Assembly: GCF_014655595.1 (NCBI RefSeq)
Contig: NZ_BNBL01000001.1
Span: 1,406,181 to 1,455,102 of the forward strand
From: Streptomyces griseocarneus
GTDB taxonomy: Bacteria; Actinomycetota; Actinomycetes; Streptomycetales; Streptomycetaceae
Direction of reading: 5' to 3'
DNA length: 48,922 bases
Of the stretch, positions 33,384-43,476 are shown one piece after another. Under the pieces are notes generated by a model. That model did no database searches and was not told the origin of the DNA. It saw only the letters and a list, made by a program, of their open reading frames with translations. Made by a program: the position numbers and the translations under genes. Position 1 is the stretch's first letter, and each line of letters starts with the position of its first letter.

Positions 33384-35785
33384 CCGCGGCCCACGACGAC
33401 ACCGTCGTCCGGCACCGGATCATCGTGCGCGGCGCGGTGCAGGGCGTCGGATTCCGGCCCTTCGTCCACGGCCTGGCCCGCGAGCTGGGGCTGGCGGGCT
33501 ACGTCAGCAACGACACCGGAGGCGTCGTCGCCGAGATCGAGGGCGACCCGGGACGCGTCCGCGCGTTCCGCGACCGCCTGATCAGCCACGCGCCCCCGCT
33601 GGCCGTCGTTTCCTCCGTCTCCCACCGGCGCGTGCCCGTGCTGGGCGCCGGCGACTTCACCATCCGGCCCTCCCGGCCGGGCCGGGGCCGCACCCGCGTC
33701 CCTCCCGACGCCGCCCTGTGCGCCACCTGCCTGCACGAGCTCACCGACCCCGCCGACCGCCGCTTCCGCCACCCCTTCATCACCTGCGTGCACTGCGGAC
33801 CGCGCTTCACCATCGTCACCGGCCTGCCCTACGACCGGGCCACCACCACCATGGCCCCCTTCGCCCTGTGCCCGCGGTGCGCGGGCGAGTACGCGGACCC
33901 CGCCGACCGGCGCTTCCACGCCCAGCCGGTGGCCTGCCCCGACTGCGGCCCCCGGCTGCGGCTGGAGGGCCAGGACCCGCCCGCCACCGGGGAGGCCGCC
34001 CTGGCGAGGGCCCGGGAGCTGCTCGCCCGCGGCGCCGTCCTGGCCGTCAAGGGCATCGGCGGCTACCACCTGGCCTGCGACGCCACCGACGAGGACGCCG
34101 TCGCCCGGCTGCGGGCGGCCAAGGACCGCGGCGCGAAACCCTTCGCCGTCATGGCGGCGGACCTGCCCACCGCCCGGGCCCTCGCCCCGGTCACCGCCGC
34201 CGAGGCGCGCCTGCTGGCCGGGCCCCGGGCACCGGTCGTCCTGCTGCGGCGCCCCGACGGCTTCGAGGGCGGCGTCCCGCTCGCCGCCGGCATCGCCCCC
34301 GGCGCCCCCGACATCGGCGTGATGCTCCCCTACAGCCCCCTGCACCGGCTGCTGTTCGGCCTGCCCGGCGACCCGCCGGGCCCCCGCGTCCTGGTGATGA
34401 CCAGCGCGAACCGCCCCGGCGAGCCCATCGTCACCGATGACGGCCGGGCGCGCACGGACCTCGCCCCGCTCTGCGACGCCCGCCTCGCGCACGACCGCCC
34501 GGTCCACGTGCCGTGCGACGACTCCGTGGTGCGGGTGCGCGCCGACGGCGGCGTACTGCCCCTGCGCCGGTCGCGGGGGTACGTACCCGACCCCGTTCCG
34601 CTGCCCTTCGAGGTGCCGCCCGTGCTGGCCGTCGGCGGCGACCTGAAGAACGTCTTCTGCCTCGCGCGCGGCCGCTCCGCCTGGCTGTCGCAGCACATCG
34701 GCGACCTCGGGGAGCTGGCCACCGCGACCGCCTTCGACCGGGCGGTCGCCCACCTCGGCGAACTCACCGGCATCCGCCCCGGCCTGCTGGCCGCCGACCT
34801 CCACCCCCGCTACCGGTCGGCGGCGTGGGCCCGCGACCACGCCGCGGGCCGTCCGCTCCGGCTGGTCCAGCACCACCACGCGCACATCGCCTCCGCCATG
34901 GCCGACGCCCACCTGGACGGCGCCACACCCGTCATCGGCGTCGCCTTCGACGGGACCGGCTACGGCGACGACGGCGCCGTGTGGGGCGGCGAGATCATGC
35001 TCGCCGACTACACCGGCTACCGGCGCCTGGCCCACCTGTCCTACGTACCGCTGCCCGGCGGCGACGCCGCCGTCCGCAACCCCTGCCGCATGGCTCTGGC
35101 ACACCTGCGCGCCGCCGGCCTCGCCCGGGAGCCCGGCCTGCCGGCCGTGGCCGCCTGCGGGGAGGAGGAACGGCGCCTGGTGGAGCGGCAGCTGGAACGG
35201 GGGATCGCGTGCGTGCCCACCTCCAGCATGGGCCGGCTGTTCGACGCCGTCGCCTCCCTCACCGGGGTGTGCCACCGCGCCGGGTACGAAGCCCAGGCGG
35301 CCGTCGAGCTGGAGGCGCGCGCCGCACCCGCCATGGCCGGCTGCGGCCGGCCCTACGCCTTCGGGGCACACGACGACCCGCACGGCGGCCCCCGGCGCAT
35401 CGACCCCGCACCCGTGCTGCGCGCCGTGACCGAGGACCTGCGGACGGGGGTTCCCGCCGGCGTCATCGCCGCGCGCTTCCACCACGCCGTCGCCGGGGCC
35501 GTCACCGCCGCCTGCGAGGCGGCCCGGCACGCGACCGGCGCGGGCACGGTCGCCCTGACCGGCGGGGTGTTCGCCAACCGCCTGCTCGAGGACGCGTGCA
35601 CGCACGCGCTGCGCGCGGGCGGCTTCACGGTGGTGCGCCACCGTGCCGTGCCGTGCGGCGACGGCGGGCTGGCGCTCGGCCAGGCGCTCGTCGCCGCCCG
35701 GGCCCGCGACCGCGCGCCGGCTCCCGCCGGCGGGGAAGGAGGAGCTCATGTGCCTGGCGGTGCCCGGCAAAGTGGTCGGCATTGA
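33380..35785 (+). CDS. hypF: Carbamoyltransferase HypF
   Basis: An 801-aa multidomain enzyme that turns carbamoyl phosphate and ATP into carbamoyl-adenylate and transfers the carbamoyl group to the HypE C-terminal Cys, the source of the cyanide ligands. Domains in order: acylphosphatase-like (about 10-100, RGAVQGVGFRPFVHGLA), zinc-finger region with CATC, CVHC, CPRC and CPDC pairs (105-190), YrdC-like (about 200-390) and Kae1-like (about 410-770, with VQHHHAHIAS and GVAFDGTGYG). The GTG start overlaps the hypB stop. The 3' end overlaps hypC by 38 nt in another frame, longer than the other junctions. Confidence 0.95.
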   Translation: MTAAHDDTVVRHRIIVRGAVQGVGFRPFVHGLARELGLAGYVSNDTGGVVAEIEGDPGRVRAFRDRLISHAPPLAVVSSVSHRRVPVLGAGDFTIRPSRPGRGRTRVPPDAALCATCLHELTDPADRRFRHPFITCVHCGPRFTIVTGLPYDRATTTMAPFALCPRCAGEYADPADRRFHAQPVACPDCGPRLRLEGQDPPATGEAALARARELLARGAVLAVKGIGGYHLACDATDEDAVARLRAAKDRGAKPFAVMAADLPTARALAPVTAAEARLLAGPRAPVVLLRRPDGFEGGVPLAAGIAPGAPDIGVMLPYSPLHRLLFGLPGDPPGPRVLVMTSANRPGEPIVTDDGRARTDLAPLCDARLAHDRPVHVPCDDSVVRVRADGGVLPLRRSRGYVPDPVPLPFEVPPVLAVGGDLKNVFCLARGRSAWLSQHIGDLGELATATAFDRAVAHLGELTGIRPGLLAADLHPRYRSAAWARDHAAGRPLRLVQHHHAHIASAMADAHLDGATPVIGVAFDGTGYGDDGAVWGGEIMLADYTGYRRLAHLSYVPLPGGDAAVRNPCRMALAHLRAAGLAREPGLPAVAACGEEERRLVERQLERGIACVPTSSMGRLFDAVASLTGVCHRAGYEAQAAVELEARAAPAMAGCGRPYAFGAHDDPHGGPRRIDPAPVLRAVTEDLRTGVPAGVIAARFHHAVAGAVTAACEAARHATGAGTVALTGGVFANRLLEDACTHALRAGGFTVVRHRAVPCGDGGLALGQALVAARARDRAPAPAGGEGGAHVPGGARQSGRH

Positions 35786-36131
35786 GGAGCGGGACGGCAC
35801 CCGCATGGCGAAGGTCGACTTCGGGGGCGCGGTCAAGGACGTGTGCCTGGCCTATCTGCCCGACATCGAGGTCGGCGACTACGCCATCGTGCACGTCGGA
35901 TTCGCCCTGCAGCGCCTGGACGAGGCGGCGGCGCTGGCGACGCTGGACCTGTTCGCGCGCATCGGCGCCCTGGAGGAGGAGTTCGGCGACGCCTGGGGCC
36001 GCGCCGCCGCCGAGGCCGGAGCGACGCCGGCGGACGCCGCCGCGCCCGGGGCCCCGACTCCGTACGACGCGACGGCTTCGTACGACGCCCCGACTCCGTA
36101 CGACGCGACGACGCCGGAGGGCACGCGATGA
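35748..36131 (+). CDS. hypC: Hydrogenase assembly chaperone HypC with a repetitive C-terminal tail
   Basis: A 127-aa HypC/HybG/HupF protein. [10 protein letters not shown] at the start includes the essential Cys2 that carries the Fe(CN)2CO unit to the large subunit. The first ~85 residues are a normal HypC. The remainder is an Ala/Pro-rich tail with two copies of a 12-residue unit ([24 protein letters not shown]), not expected in HypC proteins of about 75-95 aa. The start has a textbook AAGGAGG inside hypF, and the stop overlaps hypD (ATGA). There is no sign that the tail interferes with function. Confidence 0.93.
   Translation: MCLAVPGKVVGIEERDGTRMAKVDFGGAVKDVCLAYLPDIEVGDYAIVHVGFALQRLDEAAALATLDLFARIGALEEEFGDAWGRAAAEAGATPADAAAPGAPTPYDATASYDAPTPYDATTPEGTR
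36051..36110 (+). repeat. 24-bp repeat with 36-bp period in the hypC tail
   Basis: The 24-mer starting GCCCCGACTCCGTACGACGC occurs at 36051-36074 and 36087-36110, in frame 36 bp apart, with a partial TCGTACGACGC copy between. It encodes the APTPYDA units. It looks like a recent in-frame expansion and may vary between strains. Confidence 0.85.
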
Positions 36132-37252
36132 GGTACCTCGACGAATTCCAGGACCCCGCCCTGGCCCGGCGGCTGCTGGACGACATCCACGCCACCGTCA
36201 CCCGCCCCTGGGCGATGATGGAGGTCTGCGGCGGCCAGACCCACTCGATCATCCGGCACGGCATCGACCAGCTGCTCCCCGCGTCGGTGGAGCTGATCCA
36301 CGGGCCCGGCTGCCCGGTCTGCGTCACCCCGCTGGAGATGATCGACAAGGCGCTCGCCATCGCCTCCCTGCCCGAGGTGGTCTTCTGCTCGTTCGGCGAC
36401 ATGCTGCGCGTCCCGGGCACCGAGGGCGACCTGTTCCGGGTCAGGGGCGCCGGCGGCGACGTCCGGGTGGTGTACTCACCGCTGGACGCGCTGGAGATCG
36501 CCCGCCGGCACCCGGAGAAGGAGGTCGTCTTCTTCGGCATCGGCTTCGAGACCACCGCCCCCGCCAACGCCATGACGGTCCACCAGGCCCGGGCGCTCGG
36601 CGTCCGCAACTTCAGCCTGCTGGTCTCGCACGTGCGCGTACCGCCCGCCATCGAGGCGATCATGCGCTCGCCCGACTGCCGCGTCCAGGGATTCCTGGCC
36701 GCCGGGCACGTGTGCAGCGTCATGGGCGTCGAGGAGTACCCGGCGCTGGCCGAGCGGTACCGGGTGCCCATCGTGGTCACCGGCTTCGAGCCGCTCGACA
36801 TCCTCGAGGGCGTCCGCCGCACCGTCCGCCAGCTCGAACGCGGCGAGCACCGGGTGGAGAACGCCTACCCCCGCGCCGTACGGGACGAGGGCAACCCCGC
36901 GGCCCTGCGGATGCTCGCCGAGGTGTTCGAGGTCACCGACCGGGCGTGGCGGGGCATCGGCGTCATCCCCGGCAGCGGCTGGCGGCTGGCCCCCGCCTTC
37001 CGGGCGTACGACGCCGAGCACCGCTTCCGCGTCGGCGGCGTGCGGACCCGGGAGCCCGCCGCCTGCCGCAGCGGCGAGGTGCTGCAGGGCCTGATCAAGC
37101 CGCACGAGTGCGCGGCCTTCGGCACCTCCTGCACCCCGCGCAACCCCCTGGGCGCGACCATGGTCTCCAGCGAGGGAGCCTGCGCCGCCTACTACCTCTA
37201 CCGCCGCCTGGACCGCGCGGCGCCCGCCGAGGAGGCGACCCCCGTTGGCTGA
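36128..37252 (+). CDS. hypD: Hydrogenase formation protein HypD
   Basis: A 374-aa Fe-S scaffold on which, with HypC, the Fe(CN)2CO unit is built. Conserved segments: [59 protein letters not shown], and the [4Fe-4S] cysteines near [11 protein letters not shown] and [10 protein letters not shown]. The length is standard. It overlaps hypC by 4 nt and hypE by 8 nt. Confidence 0.95.
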   Translation: MRYLDEFQDPALARRLLDDIHATVTRPWAMMEVCGGQTHSIIRHGIDQLLPASVELIHGPGCPVCVTPLEMIDKALAIASLPEVVFCSFGDMLRVPGTEGDLFRVRGAGGDVRVVYSPLDALEIARRHPEKEVVFFGIGFETTAPANAMTVHQARALGVRNFSLLVSHVRVPPAIEAIMRSPDCRVQGFLAAGHVCSVMGVEEYPALAERYRVPIVVTGFEPLDILEGVRRTVRQLERGEHRVENAYPRAVRDEGNPAALRMLAEVFEVTDRAWRGIGVIPGSGWRLAPAFRAYDAEHRFRVGGVRTREPAACRSGEVLQGLIKPHECAAFGTSCTPRNPLGATMVSSEGACAAYYLYRRLDRAAPAEEATPVG

Positions 37253-38318
37253 CACCGCGCCCGCCACCACCATCGACCCGTCCGCCCTGACCTGCCCGGC
37301 CCCGCTGCGCGACCAGCCCGTCGTCGTCCTCGGGCACGGCGGGGGAGGGGCGCTGTCCGCCGAGCTCGTCGCCCAGGTCTTCGCGCCCGCGTACGGCAAC
37401 GAGGTGCTCGCGGGCCTCGCCGACTCGGCGGCGGTGACCCTGGGCGGGGCGCGCCTCGCCTTCTCCACCGACTCCTACGTCGTACGCCCCCTGTTCTTCC
37501 CCGGCGGCGGCATCGGCGACCTCGCCGTCAACGGCACCGTCAACGACCTCGCCATGAGCGGCGCCCGGCCCGCCCACCTCTCCTGTGCCTTCATCCTGGA
37601 GGAGGGCACCGAGCTGTCCGTCGTGGCGCGGGTCGCCCGGGACATCGGCGCGGCCGCCGAGGCCGCCGGGGTCACCGTCGTCACCGGCGACACCAAGGTC
37701 GTCGACGCCGGCCACGGCGACGGCGTCTTCGTCACCACCTCCGGCATCGGGATCGTCCCCGACGGCGTGGACATCCGCCCCCAGCGGGCCGCGCCCGGCG
37801 ACGTGGTGATCGTCAGCGGGCCGGTCGGCATGCACGGCGTGGCCGTCCTGAGCGTGCGCGAGGGGCTGGAGTTCGGGGTGGAGATCGCCAGCGACACCGC
37901 CCCGCTGGGCGGCCTCGTCGCCGCGATGCTCGCCGTCACCCCGGACCTGCACGCCCTGCGCGACCCCACGCGCGGCGGCGTGGCCACCGCCCTCAACGAG
38001 ATCGCCGCCGCCTCCGGCACCGGCGTCGTCCTCACCGAGGGCAGCGTGCCCGTGCCCGAGGCCGTCGCCAACGCCTGCGGCTTCCTCGGCCTCGACCCGC
38101 TCTACGTGGCGAACGAGGGCCGGCTCGTGGCCTTCGTCCCCCGCCCGCACGCCGAGGCCGTGCTCGCCGCCATGCGCGCCCATCCGCACGGGAGGGGGGC
38201 GGCCGTCATCGGCGAATGCGTGGCCGAGCACCCGGGCATCGTCGTGGCGCGCACCCGGCTCGGCGGGACGCGCGTCGTCGACCTGCCCCTGGGGGAACAG
38301 CTGCCGCGCATCTGCTGA
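37245..38318 (+). CDS. hypE: Hydrogenase expression/formation protein HypE
   Basis: A 357-aa PurM-like ATPase that dehydrates the thiocarbamate on its own C-terminal cysteine to thiocyanate, donating CN to iron. The C terminus ends LPRIC with the acceptor Cys at the very end. Other signatures: [26 protein letters not shown], and [15 protein letters not shown]. The TTG start overlaps the hypD stop and has GAGGAGG about ten nt upstream; no ATG nearby would keep the N terminus. It is the last gene of the plus-strand operon. Confidence 0.92.
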   Translation: MADTAPATTIDPSALTCPAPLRDQPVVVLGHGGGGALSAELVAQVFAPAYGNEVLAGLADSAAVTLGGARLAFSTDSYVVRPLFFPGGGIGDLAVNGTVNDLAMSGARPAHLSCAFILEEGTELSVVARVARDIGAAAEAAGVTVVTGDTKVVDAGHGDGVFVTTSGIGIVPDGVDIRPQRAAPGDVVIVSGPVGMHGVAVLSVREGLEFGVEIASDTAPLGGLVAAMLAVTPDLHALRDPTRGGVATALNEIAAASGTGVVLTEGSVPVPEAVANACGFLGLDPLYVANEGRLVAFVPRPHAEAVLAAMRAHPHGRGAAVIGECVAEHPGIVVARTRLGGTRVVDLPLGEQLPRIC

Positions 38319-38336
38319 GCCGGCCGGCCCCGGTCG

Positions 38337-38410
38337 GGTCCGCTCGTCTCAGGTCCGCTCGTCTCAGGCCTGCGCGTCTCGCGTCCGCTCGCTCAGGTCT
38401 GCTCGTCCAT
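38337..38410. repeat. Imperfect 15-bp tandem repeat (about five copies)
   Basis: GGTCCGCTCGTCTCA is repeated perfectly at 38337-38351 and 38352-38366 and then imperfectly three more times to 38410. It runs from the hypE/permease gap into the last codons of the permease gene. Each unit read on the minus strand contains a TGA, so the permease could have lost or gained a short tail through slippage. Confidence 0.8.
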
Positions 38411-38764
38411 GCGGATGGCGTCGCGCAGGGTGTCGAAGGCCTTGCCCTCGCGCGCGCCCTCGGCCTGTGCCAGCAGCGCGCCGGCGATCGCGTCGAGCTT
38501 GCGCTGCACGGCGTGCTCGGCCCGCAGCTCGGAGTTCTTGAGCAGGGCCAGCAGCAACAGCGTCACCGACGTCATGAGACCGGCGGACAGCAGCTCCAGC
38601 CCGACCGACAGCCGCGCGACGTGGACGGCCAGGAAGTTCGCCACCAGCACGAAGCACAGCACGAAGAACGCCCGCGAGCTCGTGAAGTGGGAGGCCTTCT
38701 CGGCCACCCGCTCGAACAGGTCGGGCTGCTCGCCGCCGCGGTGCGAAGGATGCCGGATTCTCAC
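38393..38764 (-). CDS. Low-affinity iron permease family protein
   Basis: A 123-aa membrane protein of the family annotated as low-affinity iron permease (PF04120-type). The N terminus is soluble (RHPSHRGGEQPDLFERVAEK), followed by two helices (AFFVLCFVLVANFLAVHVAR and LELLSAGLMTSVTLLLLALL), then LRAEHAVQRKLDAIAGALL. Bacterial members of this size are uncharacterised, and the iron link comes from yeast Fet4. The GTG start has no good ribosome binding site and lies 9 nt after a SigB-type -10, suggesting a leaderless mRNA. Its 3' end lies in a 15-bp tandem repeat. Confidence 0.85.
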   Translation of the reverse strand: MRIRHPSHRGGEQPDLFERVAEKASHFTSSRAFFVLCFVLVANFLAVHVARLSVGLELLSAGLMTSVTLLLLALLKNSELRAEHAVQRKLDAIAGALLAQAEGAREGKAFDTLRDAIRMDEQT

Positions 38765-38773
38765 CTGCGACCG

Positions 38774-38799
38774 GTACCCGGTCCCGGGCGCGGCTATAC
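38774..38799 (-). promoter_or_regulatory. Candidate SigB-type promoter giving a leaderless permease mRNA
   Basis: On the minus strand: GTAT (38799-38796), a 16-bp spacer, GGGTAC (38779-38774), then 9 nt to the GTG. The distance to the start codon is the same as at the PAP2/kinase gene, so transcription would begin at or within a few bases of the start codon. Confidence 0.5.
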
Positions 38800-38841
38800 G
38801 TTGCCTCCCGCGCCGTACGGCCGAACGGGCGCGGGGGCCGT

Positions 38842-40206
38842 TCAGGCCGCGCCCCGCGCCCGCCGGAAGCGGGCCAGGCCGTCGGCGAGGCCGACGACCG
38901 GCCCGGGATAGCCGAGGCGCGTGCGCAGCGCGGGGTCGAGGGTCCACGGTTCGTGGACGGCGGCGCCCGCCACGCCGGCCAGCTCCGGTACCCAGCGGCG
39001 CACGTAGGCCCCCTCGGGGTCGAAGCGCCGGGCCTGGACGAGGGGATTGAGGACCCGGTTGGGGCGGGTGTCGGTTCCGGTGCCGGCCATCCACTGCCAG
39101 TTGAGCTGATTGTTCGCCACGTCCGCGTCGATCAGCAGCTCGGTGAAGTGCCGGGCGCCCTCCCGCCAGTCGTGGTAGAGGGTCTTGGTGAGGAAGGACG
39201 CCACCAGCATCCGGGCCCGGTTGTGCATCCAGCCCTCGTGCGCGAGCTGGCGCATCGCCGCGTCGACGACGGGGAACCCGGTCAGCCCCGCCTTCCAGGC
39301 GGCGAGCTCCTCCGGATCCGTGCGCCAGCGGTCGTGCCGCGGGCGGTAGTCGCGGGCGGCCGCCCCCGGCACGGCGGCCAGCACCTGGTGGTGGAAGTCC
39401 CGCCAGGCCAGCTGGCGGACGAACGCCTCCGCGCCCCCGGGACGGCGGCGCGCCCGGTCGATCACCTCCACCGGCGACAGACAACCGAAGTGCAGATAAG
39501 GGGACAGCCGGGACGTGGCGTCCGCCGCCATGTCGTCGTGGCGGGCGGCGTACCCCTCGACGCCGGTGCGCAGCCAGGCCGCCAGGCGCCGGCGGCCCTC
39601 GCGCTCGCCGCCGGGCGCGAGGGCGGGCGAGGCCGTCCCCCGGGCCAGGGACGCGGCCGCCGGCAGGGGGAGCGTGGCGACGTCGGGCAGGTCGACGCGC
39701 CGGGGCGCGCCGGTCACCGGCCGGAGCCGCTCGGCCGACCACCTGCGGTAGTACGGGGTGAACACCGCGAAGTGGCTCCGGCCCGAGGGCAGCACCGCCC
39801 CCGGCGGCAGGGCGGTGACCACCGCGTCGTGCACCCGCAGCAGCCGCCCGTCCGCAGCCAGCGCCGACCGCAGCCGGTCCTCCCGGCGCTGGGCGTATCC
39901 GCTGCTCCCGCCCGCCAGATGGACCTCCGCCGCGTCCGTCTCCGCGGCCACCCGGCAGGTCTCGCGCACCACGTCCCCCTCGCGGATCACCAGGTGGCCG
40001 CCCCGGGCCCGCAGCCCCCGGTCGAGGTCGGCGAGGCAGTCGGACAGGAACGCCGCGCGGTTGGGCGCGGTGAAGCCGGCCTCCCGCACCCCCGAGTCGA
40101 CGACGAACAGCGGCACCACACGCTCGGCGGCGCGCAGCGCGGCGCGCAGGACGGGATTGTCGTGCAGCCGGAGATCGGCGGTGAAGAGGACGATCGCGAC
40201 ACGCAT
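38842..40206 (-). CDS. phr: Deoxyribodipyrimidine photolyase (class I CPD photolyase)
   Basis: A 454-aa FAD enzyme that repairs UV-induced pyrimidine dimers with blue light. The N-terminal antenna domain begins VAIVLFTADLRLHDNPVLRA. The C-terminal FAD domain has SRLSPYLHFGCLSP, RQLAWRDFHHQVLA, GFPVVDAAMRQLAHEGWMHN and NNQLNWQWMAGTGTD, including the conserved Trp and Asn residues of photolyases. The size is normal. The start ATG lacks a clear ribosome binding site. A 17-bp direct repeat lies just upstream, in the gap shared with the divergent membrane protein gene. It may be light-regulated. Confidence 0.95.
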   Translation of the reverse strand: MRVAIVLFTADLRLHDNPVLRAALRAAERVVPLFVVDSGVREAGFTAPNRAAFLSDCLADLDRGLRARGGHLVIREGDVVRETCRVAAETDAAEVHLAGGSSGYAQRREDRLRSALAADGRLLRVHDAVVTALPPGAVLPSGRSHFAVFTPYYRRWSAERLRPVTGAPRRVDLPDVATLPLPAAASLARGTASPALAPGGEREGRRRLAAWLRTGVEGYAARHDDMAADATSRLSPYLHFGCLSPVEVIDRARRRPGGAEAFVRQLAWRDFHHQVLAAVPGAAARDYRPRHDRWRTDPEELAAWKAGLTGFPVVDAAMRQLAHEGWMHNRARMLVASFLTKTLYHDWREGARHFTELLIDADVANNQLNWQWMAGTGTDTRPNRVLNPLVQARRFDPEGAYVRRWVPELAGVAGAAVHEPWTLDPALRTRLGYPGPVVGLADGLARFRRARGAA

Positions 40207-40222
40207 GCCGGCTCATTTCCGT

Positions 40223-40259
40223 TGATCAAGGTCCAGAAGTGCTGATCAAGGTCCAGAAG
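40223..40259. repeat. 17-bp direct repeat upstream of the photolyase gene
   Basis: TGATCAAGGTCCAGAAG occurs twice (40223-40239 and 40243-40259), 20 bp apart start to start, about two helical turns. It begins 17 bp upstream of the photolyase start codon. Each unit starts with the palindrome TGATCA. The arrangement suggests binding sites for a regulator that may act on both divergent genes. Confidence 0.7.
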
Positions 40260-40287
40260 GCCCAGATTACGACAGAAACCGCTCTGA

Positions 40288-40315
40288 CCTGCGAAGCTTG
40301 CGCTTTTTTCGCAGG
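40288..40315. promoter_or_regulatory. Inverted repeat with T-rich loop in the divergent gap
   Basis: CCTGCGAA and TTCGCAGG form a perfect 8-bp inverted repeat around a 12-nt centre containing six Ts. It lies between the photolyase repeats and the membrane protein gene. It could be an operator or a 5' leader hairpin for the membrane protein gene. The sequence around it is unusually AT-rich for this window. Confidence 0.4.
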
Positions 40316-40400
40316 AGTGTTCTGGTGTTTGGGCGTCACGCCGGTACGGAATCCGGCCGCGTCCGGACCGAAGAGTGGGGGTCTGCGTTTGGAGAATTTC

Positions 40401-41024
40401 TTGTCCGCTGTCCCGTCCGAATCGCCCCTGTCCGTCATACGGCCGTCCCGGCCGCCCCGGCTCGCCGCCGTCACCCCGCGTGCCCGGCACGCCCGGCCGA
40501 TCGGCCTCTACGACTCCTGGATGACGCTCACCGCGGCCGCGCTCACGCTGTGCGCCGCCTGGGCCGCGAGCGTCTGGGTCTCCGTGCATCTGCAGGCCGA
40601 CCCGGCCCTGCACACGGTCGCCCTCTTCGTCCACCTCGCCAGCCTCGTGCTCGGCTTCGGCGCCGTGCTGGTGGCCGACTACTACGGCCTCCTGTGGATC
40701 ATGGGCCGCTGCGACCTGAAGGACGCGCTCGGCAGCGCGAGCCGGCTGCACCTGCCGATCTGGGCCGGACTCGCCGGCCTGGTCCTCAGCGGCACGCTGC
40801 TGCACCCGAACATCTCCTCCACCATGACCTGCGTCAAGCTGGCGATGGTGCTCGTCCTCACCCTCAACGGCCTGCAGGCCGGCCTCCTCGGCAAGCACAT
40901 GGAGCGCAGCGCCGGCGGCACGCCCTCGCCGCGCCTGCTCGCCTGGGGCGGGGCCAGCGCCCTGGTGTCCCAGATCTGCTGGTGGGGCGCCGTGATCATC
41001 GGCTTCATCAACACCCAGAGCTAG
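40401..41024 (+). CDS. Unknown integral membrane protein (207 aa)
   Basis: A polytopic membrane protein not assigned to a family. After a basic N terminus of about 35 residues come at least four hydrophobic segments: MTLTAAALTLCAAWAASVWV, TVALFVHLASLVLGFGAVLV, PIWAGLAGLVLSGTLLHP and LVSQICWWGAVIIGFINT, with a further one near VKLAMVLVLTLNGLQAGLL. Conserved-looking histidines (LFVHLAS, LLHPNI) recall haem-binding or copper-resistance membrane proteins, but that is not enough for an assignment. The TTG start is chosen for the GGAG 6 nt upstream; an ATG at 40239 would add an unlikely Cys-rich N terminus. It diverges from the photolyase gene. Confidence 0.72.
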   Translation: MSAVPSESPLSVIRPSRPPRLAAVTPRARHARPIGLYDSWMTLTAAALTLCAAWAASVWVSVHLQADPALHTVALFVHLASLVLGFGAVLVADYYGLLWIMGRCDLKDALGSASRLHLPIWAGLAGLVLSGTLLHPNISSTMTCVKLAMVLVLTLNGLQAGLLGKHMERSAGGTPSPRLLAWGGASALVSQICWWGAVIIGFINTQS

Positions 41025-41059
41025 CCGCCCGGGCCCCGGGCCGCCCTGCGGCCGGCCGG

Positions 41060-41347
41060 CTACTCCGGCCAGCCGTAGGGCACCGACGTCCTCGGCTCGG
41101 GCGCCGCGCCCATGGCCTCGACGTCGTGTTCCGCCGTCCGCAGCAGCCGGGTGCCGAGATCGCGCAGGGCCCGGCCCGCCGCGAACTCGTCACCGATCTC
41201 CGGCACGTCCTTGTCGCCGGGGGCGCACTGGGCGGTCCCGGTACCGGTCAGCGAGGCGGCCCCGGTGTCCAGCACCACGCGTGCCCTGGTCCTCCCGTCC
41301 TCCTCGGAAAGCTGGAGGCGGACGTTCCACTCGGTTGTGTGCGACAT
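41060..41347 (-). CDS. DUF1876 domain-containing protein
   Basis: A 95-aa actinobacterial protein of the DUF1876 family (dsRBD-like fold). It begins MSHTTEWNVRLQLSEEDGRT, continues with ARVVLDTGAASLTGTGTA and ends with ALRDLGTRLLRTAEHDVEAM and a short Pro-rich tail. Function is unknown; homologues often occur among stress genes. The start has a GAGGAGC ribosome binding site. It diverges from ftsH, and the gap holds GGGTAT on the minus strand without a good -35. Confidence 0.9.
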   Translation of the reverse strand: MSHTTEWNVRLQLSEEDGRTRARVVLDTGAASLTGTGTAQCAPGDKDVPEIGDEFAAGRALRDLGTRLLRTAEHDVEAMGAAPEPRTSVPYGWPE

Positions 41348-41510
41348 GACGCGCTCCTCGGCCGATCGGGTCGCTGCCTCCCTCCATTGAATACCCGTGC
41401 GCCGTGAGCGGCCGGGTGCGACTGTTGAGGTGAGGCGATCGGGCACCGCACGGTCTGTGACGCACGGTGACGGTGGGGTGGCCGACCCGGCTCAGGAAGT
41501 GGGAACGGCC

Positions 41511-43451
<1,941 letters not shown>

Positions 43452-43476
43452 TGGACGCCCCCCGGAATCGGCTCGC

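Noticed and set aside
34575..34590. Palindrome GGGTACGTACCC inside hypF
   Set aside because: It lies deep in coding sequence with no gene start nearby. Its codons (Gly-Tyr-Val-Pro) belong to the conserved YrdC region.
33023..35836. A 937-codon antisense reading frame across hypB, hypF and hypC
   Set aside because: It mirrors the plus-strand genes, has no ribosome binding site or family signature, and its codon bias is that of a shadow frame. The plus-strand hyp genes have clear catalytic motifs.
40239..40400. The N-terminal 54 residues that an upstream ATG would add to the 207-aa membrane protein
   Set aside because: The segment is encoded by the direct repeat and hairpin region, is Cys-rich and unlike the rest, and the TTG start has a properly spaced GGAG.
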